A stretch of 64,000 bases of DNA from Pomacea canaliculata (lineage: Eukaryota; Mollusca; Gastropoda; Architaenioglossa; Ampullariidae), in contig NC_037591.1 in assembly GCF_003073045.1 (NCBI RefSeq), positions 28,801,319 through 28,865,318 of the forward strand, given 5' to 3'. The notes under the pieces are model-generated. The model saw only the letters and a program-made list of their open reading frames with translations, was not told where the DNA came from and ran no database searches. Both the position numbers and the translations under genes were made by a program. Below are positions 59,490 to 64,000 of the stretch, piece after piece; position 1 is the stretch's first letter, and every line of letters begins with the position of its first letter.

Positions 59490-60365
59490 TGCTAATGATG
59501 CACACTAATGGTAAATTCTCTACAAGGTCCAAATGGTGTACACAGCAACATTTGAAATCCACATGCAAGCAGACAATAGCTTACATGGATACTGTGTCCA
59601 GACTGTAAAATCTTGATCCTGAAGTAATATGAAATAAATAAAGCCATAAAGAAAGCCGAAGTACTGATATTCATTTATAACTTGCAAAACAACAGTCAGC
59701 ATTATACAAAAAAAAAAAAAATAAATAAATATTTAAGTAAAAATAAGAACTATAACTTTGATACTGCTAGATCATTAAGATGAACAGTCAAGGACAAATC
59801 ATCCACTGTTATTCAATTTTCTCTGTGTATGTGTTACTCTTAATCATAGTTTTAGTTTATTTCTTGTTACTCCTCGAGGAGCACATGGCTGCAACAACAC
59901 ATCGCCTGCGGACCCTGTTTAGGGGGAAGCCTCCCTCAGTTTGGGGCTATGTGGTTCCGACGTCAGCTCTTAAATCATACATGGCTTTAAATGATGGTTA
60001 TACAAAAATGTTCCATTACCTTTAAATACTACTAACAATCCACAAATCCGTTGTCATCCAATTCTGCAGGCAATAAGTAATAAATCTTTGTACAATTATA
60101 CTAATCATATCTATTTATAGCGGCTACTAATACAAGGCAACACGGCTTTCGGCAATTTTTCTTTAACGAAAACTTAGACCCATCTTTACACGTAAGATAA
60201 GAGAAAAAGGAGCTGAAGTGAAGAATCCTTAGCACCGTGTAGCAAACCACACAAGGTTTTCAGTAACTGCGTTTTCTCCACTCCTTTTGCTTTGGCTCGG
60301 CAGTTATTAAATCGCGCGCGCACGCTGGTAGCAAAGATTAACATGCATTGGTTATTATTTTTACC

Positions 60366-60491
60366 TTGGGTTTCTGCAGCCCTGATAATCATAAGCTTTT
60401 ACATAAGCCAAAGCCTTCAGACTCGATTTACTTCCAACGCTCGTTGCCGGGTGTAGAAGACTACAAGTGACTTTCAGATGTCAGCAGCCAT
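60366..60491 (-). promoter_or_regulatory. Mfn: Candidate first exon and uORF of mitofusin
   Basis: On the minus strand a possible non-coding exon ends at a donor AAG|GTAAAA (60366/60365). It contains an upstream frame ATGGCTGCTGACATCTGA (60491-60474), six codons including the stop. ATCATGGCTGC resembles a YY1-type initiator seen at mitochondrial-gene promoters. The region lies about 0.9 kb before the coding start. The link is inferred from position and splice consensus only. Confidence 0.35.
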
Positions 60492-60599
60492 GATGTAGTT
60501 CCTAGAATTCGACTATTTGGAGATACAGAGTTTATGAGAAAGGAAGTTTTAGGAATGTTGATCAAGGGCAGTAAGAGGTAAAGGGAAGTAACCACACGG

Positions 60600-61027
60600 T
60601 ATTTTGCATTAGCTTTGAGCTACGCCGCCTCAAGGTTGACGGCTATTTTATATTGTCATTTATTGTGCTTTAGAACTTTTAAATTTCATTAAGAAATACA
60701 TAAGCATTGCCGCCAATGTTTGCTTGTTTAATTCAATATCTATGTGTGTGTATATATATCTCCACACGAAAGCTTGTGAACAAGAGCACAAATACACTGA
60801 TCGTTTCTGTGCTTCACATAGCTTGTCTCATAGACTGACTCTTGTTGTGACGCTCATGTTATCAAATGTTGCATCAGTATTGGATAACCAAAAAGTTTTA
60901 TCACCGTGTGTTTAAATTGTAACTACAAATTATCAAGTGCGTGTGAACTATTTAATGACACCAGCCTCGCCTACCAAAATTTAGTAAATTGAGCAATAGC
61001 TCAGAATAGGGACTTCGAGGTTTTAAG
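60600..61027. other. Intergenic DNA upstream of mitofusin
   Basis: AT-rich DNA with TA/TG-rich microsatellite sequence at about 60743-60760 and no supportable gene. Confidence 0.5.
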
Positions 61028-61028
61028 G

Positions 61029-61262
61029 GGCGCTCGGTAGTGTAGTAGTTAAGACGCTATCGCTTGTCACCACTGAAATGAGAATCTATGGGTTCAAATC
61101 TCGTCTCGGGACACTCTCTGTATGTGACACCTGTTCGTAAGGCTGGGCGTCGATGGTTTTCTCCGACTGCTCCAGTTCCTTCCCTTGTCCCTCTCCCAAC
61201 CAAAGTGCGAATTTAAATCACTTCAAGGTGGAAGCGCTTTCATACTAAATCAACCAACCAGC
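61029..61262 (+). mobile_element. tRNA-derived SINE, second family
   Basis: The head GGGCGCTCGGTAGTGTAGTAG resembles a tRNA 5' end with an A box, and GGGTTCAAATC at about 61091 is a good B box. The head is followed by a core with GGCTGGGCGTCGATGGTTTTC, of a type shared by many animal SINEs. The tail ends ATCAACCAACCAGC. It differs from the SINE family at 37003. The tRNA part is degenerate and is not a functional tRNA gene. Confidence 0.7.
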
Positions 61263-64000
61263 TATGTCTTACGAAAATGACGGAATCCTGGGCCACCATG
61301 TACAAACGCCAGCAAGTACGCCCATCTCAACAGGGAAAAAAAAATTCTTGCAGCTATCATTTTCTTGCTTTGCTCGCAGAATGTAATAAAACCCAGTACG
61401 TACTGCTTCTTTTATCATTCTTTCAATCACCCTTGTTTTGTCACAGCCAAACCAGACCAGCATACGCCTCATGACTGTTTCAGGCAGAGGTTCCTGGTGT
61501 CCTACGAGTGTGGCAACCGTACTTTGTGCACTCATTTGGTCTGTGTACTCTGTACGAGATCCGGAACGGCCTCCCCAGACACTTTAATTTGTTTCCGAAT
61601 GCCTGAATTCTCCTCCGTATCGGCAAGCAGGGTCAACGTTTCATATCTCCAAGTTATCGAAATGCTGTTTCAGGAAGCTTGTATATTAGGCTATCCCAGC
61701 ACAAGGCCAGGCTCTCAATGCTTCACATTACCAGAACATGAATATGGAATTCAGCTGATAGGATAAGAGTGTGAATTAAGTAATATTTCTCTCACAGAAA
61801 AAAAGCAACTCACACACATACAGGACCACAGGGAGAATGGAGCTACCGCAAGAGGTATTTCCAAAACAAGAAAAAGAAAATAAAAATCCTGCTGAAACTT
61901 GGGAAAGGCTGAATGATTCGAACTGAGAAAGGCAGCGAGCTCCATAGTTTGGGTCCAGAGGGATCGCTCGTCTTTAGCCCTGAGTTTTGCTATTCCGTCT
62001 GCTTGCCCGCTGCTTTCAATACCGCGGTGCGAGGATATCCACTTCGCCGGTGAAAATTCTCGCACTTGACACTTCTTTAAAAAAAATTTATGATTCTGTC
62101 CTTGGTGTCGATGTTTGGACTAATTTTATTGAGTTATTGGGTCCCTTTCTTCCATCTGGTGCCAGCTGACGAAGAAGATGCATATTTGACCACCAGACTT
62201 ACTTGCCTTACTTATATTAGCATATATTACACAGTCCAAGTGTTAAGTCGCTATCATTAAAACTTATATTCAATCCATTTACATCGATCTTTTTGGAATA
62301 TAGTTAGGAAACTATGGGCTTGAGCATTTTTATGCAAGGTTGGAAAATAAATTTGATATTAAAATAATTAGAGGTGAGGATGCCAGTATAACAGAATCGG
62401 GATTAACTAGTCATCTCAGCTATATGGGCTGTTAACTATTTATATAAATGATAAAATCCCGTTGCAGAAGTATGTGCACACGCTTGAATTAACTGTAGTC
62501 AACGACAAAAAAGTTTAATGAACATGTAAAATGCGCATTTAAAAAAAAAATTTGTCATGTAACTCTCTCTCTCTTTGTGTTTGTGTGTGTGCGTGCGCTT
62601 CACTTCTTTCAGACTCGCAACACATTTAGGAAGCCATCAGATAATCACAGATCAAAGGACTCAATCTGGCATAAGAACACACTTTACTAGTCGACGATAG
62701 TGTAGTAATACAGCAGATTACACATTATGCATGACAGTCACAGTAGCGCACCCATGAAATACAGCGGACCTTTTATCGGTAACACACAATTCTGTCATCA
62801 CACAGAAGACGTGAAAGTCCATACACCCTTCATTATCCACACCCAGGTTATGCTCGCCTGAAAATGCTGAAGCTTGATAGATGTCCTGTTCTTTTTTTTC
62901 TACAGCCACTTACAATGCTATGTCTAGTTTGCTTCTACTGCCATGCTTAGCTTTTATACAATAATTTAAAAAAATTTAAACGCTTACATTCAAACGGAAA
63001 TCATATTCACAACATTTTGCTGATCAAATCGGTTTTCAACTTCAGACTTAGGTTTATGACATGGTTGTGGTCGAGCCCCAAATTATGCAACCTGTTCTGC
63101 AAGTTTCCCTTTGGCTATAGAGGGTTGATGCCTGTGTGTCCACGTAGGCAAAGGTGTCTATTGCCTGACGGAGGTATTCATACATACACCCACATAAAAA
63201 TAAAAATATCGGTTATTTTTTTACATTTCTTATCTTGCCATAAAGTAATATACCGATTTTAGCCTGTTCCTTCTGTGAAGGACAGCTGAAAATTATTGTA
63301 CAGATTAAAATCAAAGTTTTGAACAAAACTTCTGAGTGCTGCATGGGTTAGGTAGACTAAGAAGTACGAAGGCAAAGTTAAAACTAAAAGGTTGCAGAGT
63401 AAGCTAGTTAGAAATAAACAAAATTCAACATAGAACTCTAGCCTAATATGGAAGGGCGGATAATGGACTTAACGACACGAAAAGTGAAACACTGTAAGCA
63501 CGTAGGAGAAGAATAAAATAATTCGAGGCAAAAATGGAAAGTACAAAAATATATAACAGGAGTAAAAATAAAACTTTAGAATAAAGTGGAATTTTAGGAA
63601 GTACTGAGAAATATGGATTAGGAACGGGTAGCACAGGGGCTGTAAGTTGAAGGACGGGTAAGCAAGAAATGTCAAACAATGACAAAATAACTTGACTAGA
63701 AGTTATTTCAACGAGGACGAATTGCCTAAAATTAGGGAATACCAAGGGTCGACAGTTTTGTTCTCGGACAAGTCACTTTCTTCTTACTATTACTATTATA
63801 TAAAGACATTTACTGTATACTTATTGTGGGGACATATCGAGCGGCAGTGACATGTCAACCAGTCATCTCTGGCGAATCCTGTGATTCTCACTCGTGTCAA
63901 GACTGATTCTTTAAATGCCATTAACTAGGCAAATATAGAAGGACGTATGACAAAAATTGACAAAGTTATTATATAAATATTATGTAAAACCTTTGCCAAA
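61263..64000. other. AT-rich intergenic DNA, no supported gene
   Basis: Open frames at 61365-61766 (+), 61269-61535 (-), 61751-62065 (-) and 63443-63745 (-) have neither recognisable domains nor splice-consistent extensions. A CT/GT microsatellite lies at about 62563-62598. Nothing else is seen. Confidence 0.5.

Noticed and set aside
61029..61112. Functional tRNA gene
   Set aside because: A and B boxes are present but the acceptor stem and anticodon arm do not pair properly, and a SINE core and tail follow directly.
61365..61766. 133-codon plus-strand frame
   Set aside because: No domain, signal peptide or splice support; base composition is like the surrounding intergenic DNA.

Overview
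This window is eukaryotic nuclear DNA from an animal, most likely a mollusc and probably a gastropod. The species is not proven. Reasons for this reading: intron-rich genes with GT-AG splice sites, a mitofusin and a bHLH-Orange/WRPW factor of animal type, AT-rich intergenic DNA full of microsatellites, tRNA-derived SINEs, hAT and Tigger-like DNA transposons, and a DIRS-type retroelement. The gene structures were built by hand from splice sites and reading phase. In all seven models the exon lengths add up to an exact multiple of three and the phases agree at every junction.

Layout. (1) 1-4.3 kb: no supportable gene. (2) 4.55-7.76 kb (+): Hes-type bHLH-Orange repressor in three exons, 477 codons, ending in the Groucho-binding WRPW tetrapeptide. 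(3) 10.6-11.3 kb: hAT non-autonomous element with a perfect 8-bp target duplication. (4) 11.4-24.2 kb: an array of three related four-exon genes (+) for secreted proteins of about 100 residues. Copies 1 and 2 differ by one residue; copy 3 is diverged. A relic of copy-3-type intron lies between copies 1 and 2. Copy 3 intron 2 holds a Tigger-like element and a hAT MITE, for which the relic supplies an empty site. (5) 24.55-29.2 kb (+): leucine-rich-repeat protein of 271 residues with an NRF-1/CRE-type TATA-less promoter. (6) 30.7-36.6 kb (-): an 804-residue fusion of a NERD-like PD-(D/E)XK nuclease to a superfamily 1 helicase. It is the most unusual gene here. (7) 42.4-59.5 kb (-): mitofusin, 17 coding exons, 758 residues. 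Its introns carry SINEs and a decayed DIRS-like retroelement. (8) 60.5-64 kb: a SINE and otherwise no supportable gene.

The genes do not form one pathway. Mitofusin acts on the mitochondrial outer membrane, the Hes factor in Notch-type transcriptional repression, and the array makes small secreted proteins. The nuclease-helicase is the best candidate for an undescribed function, such as nucleic-acid defence or repair; that role is inferred from domain architecture only.
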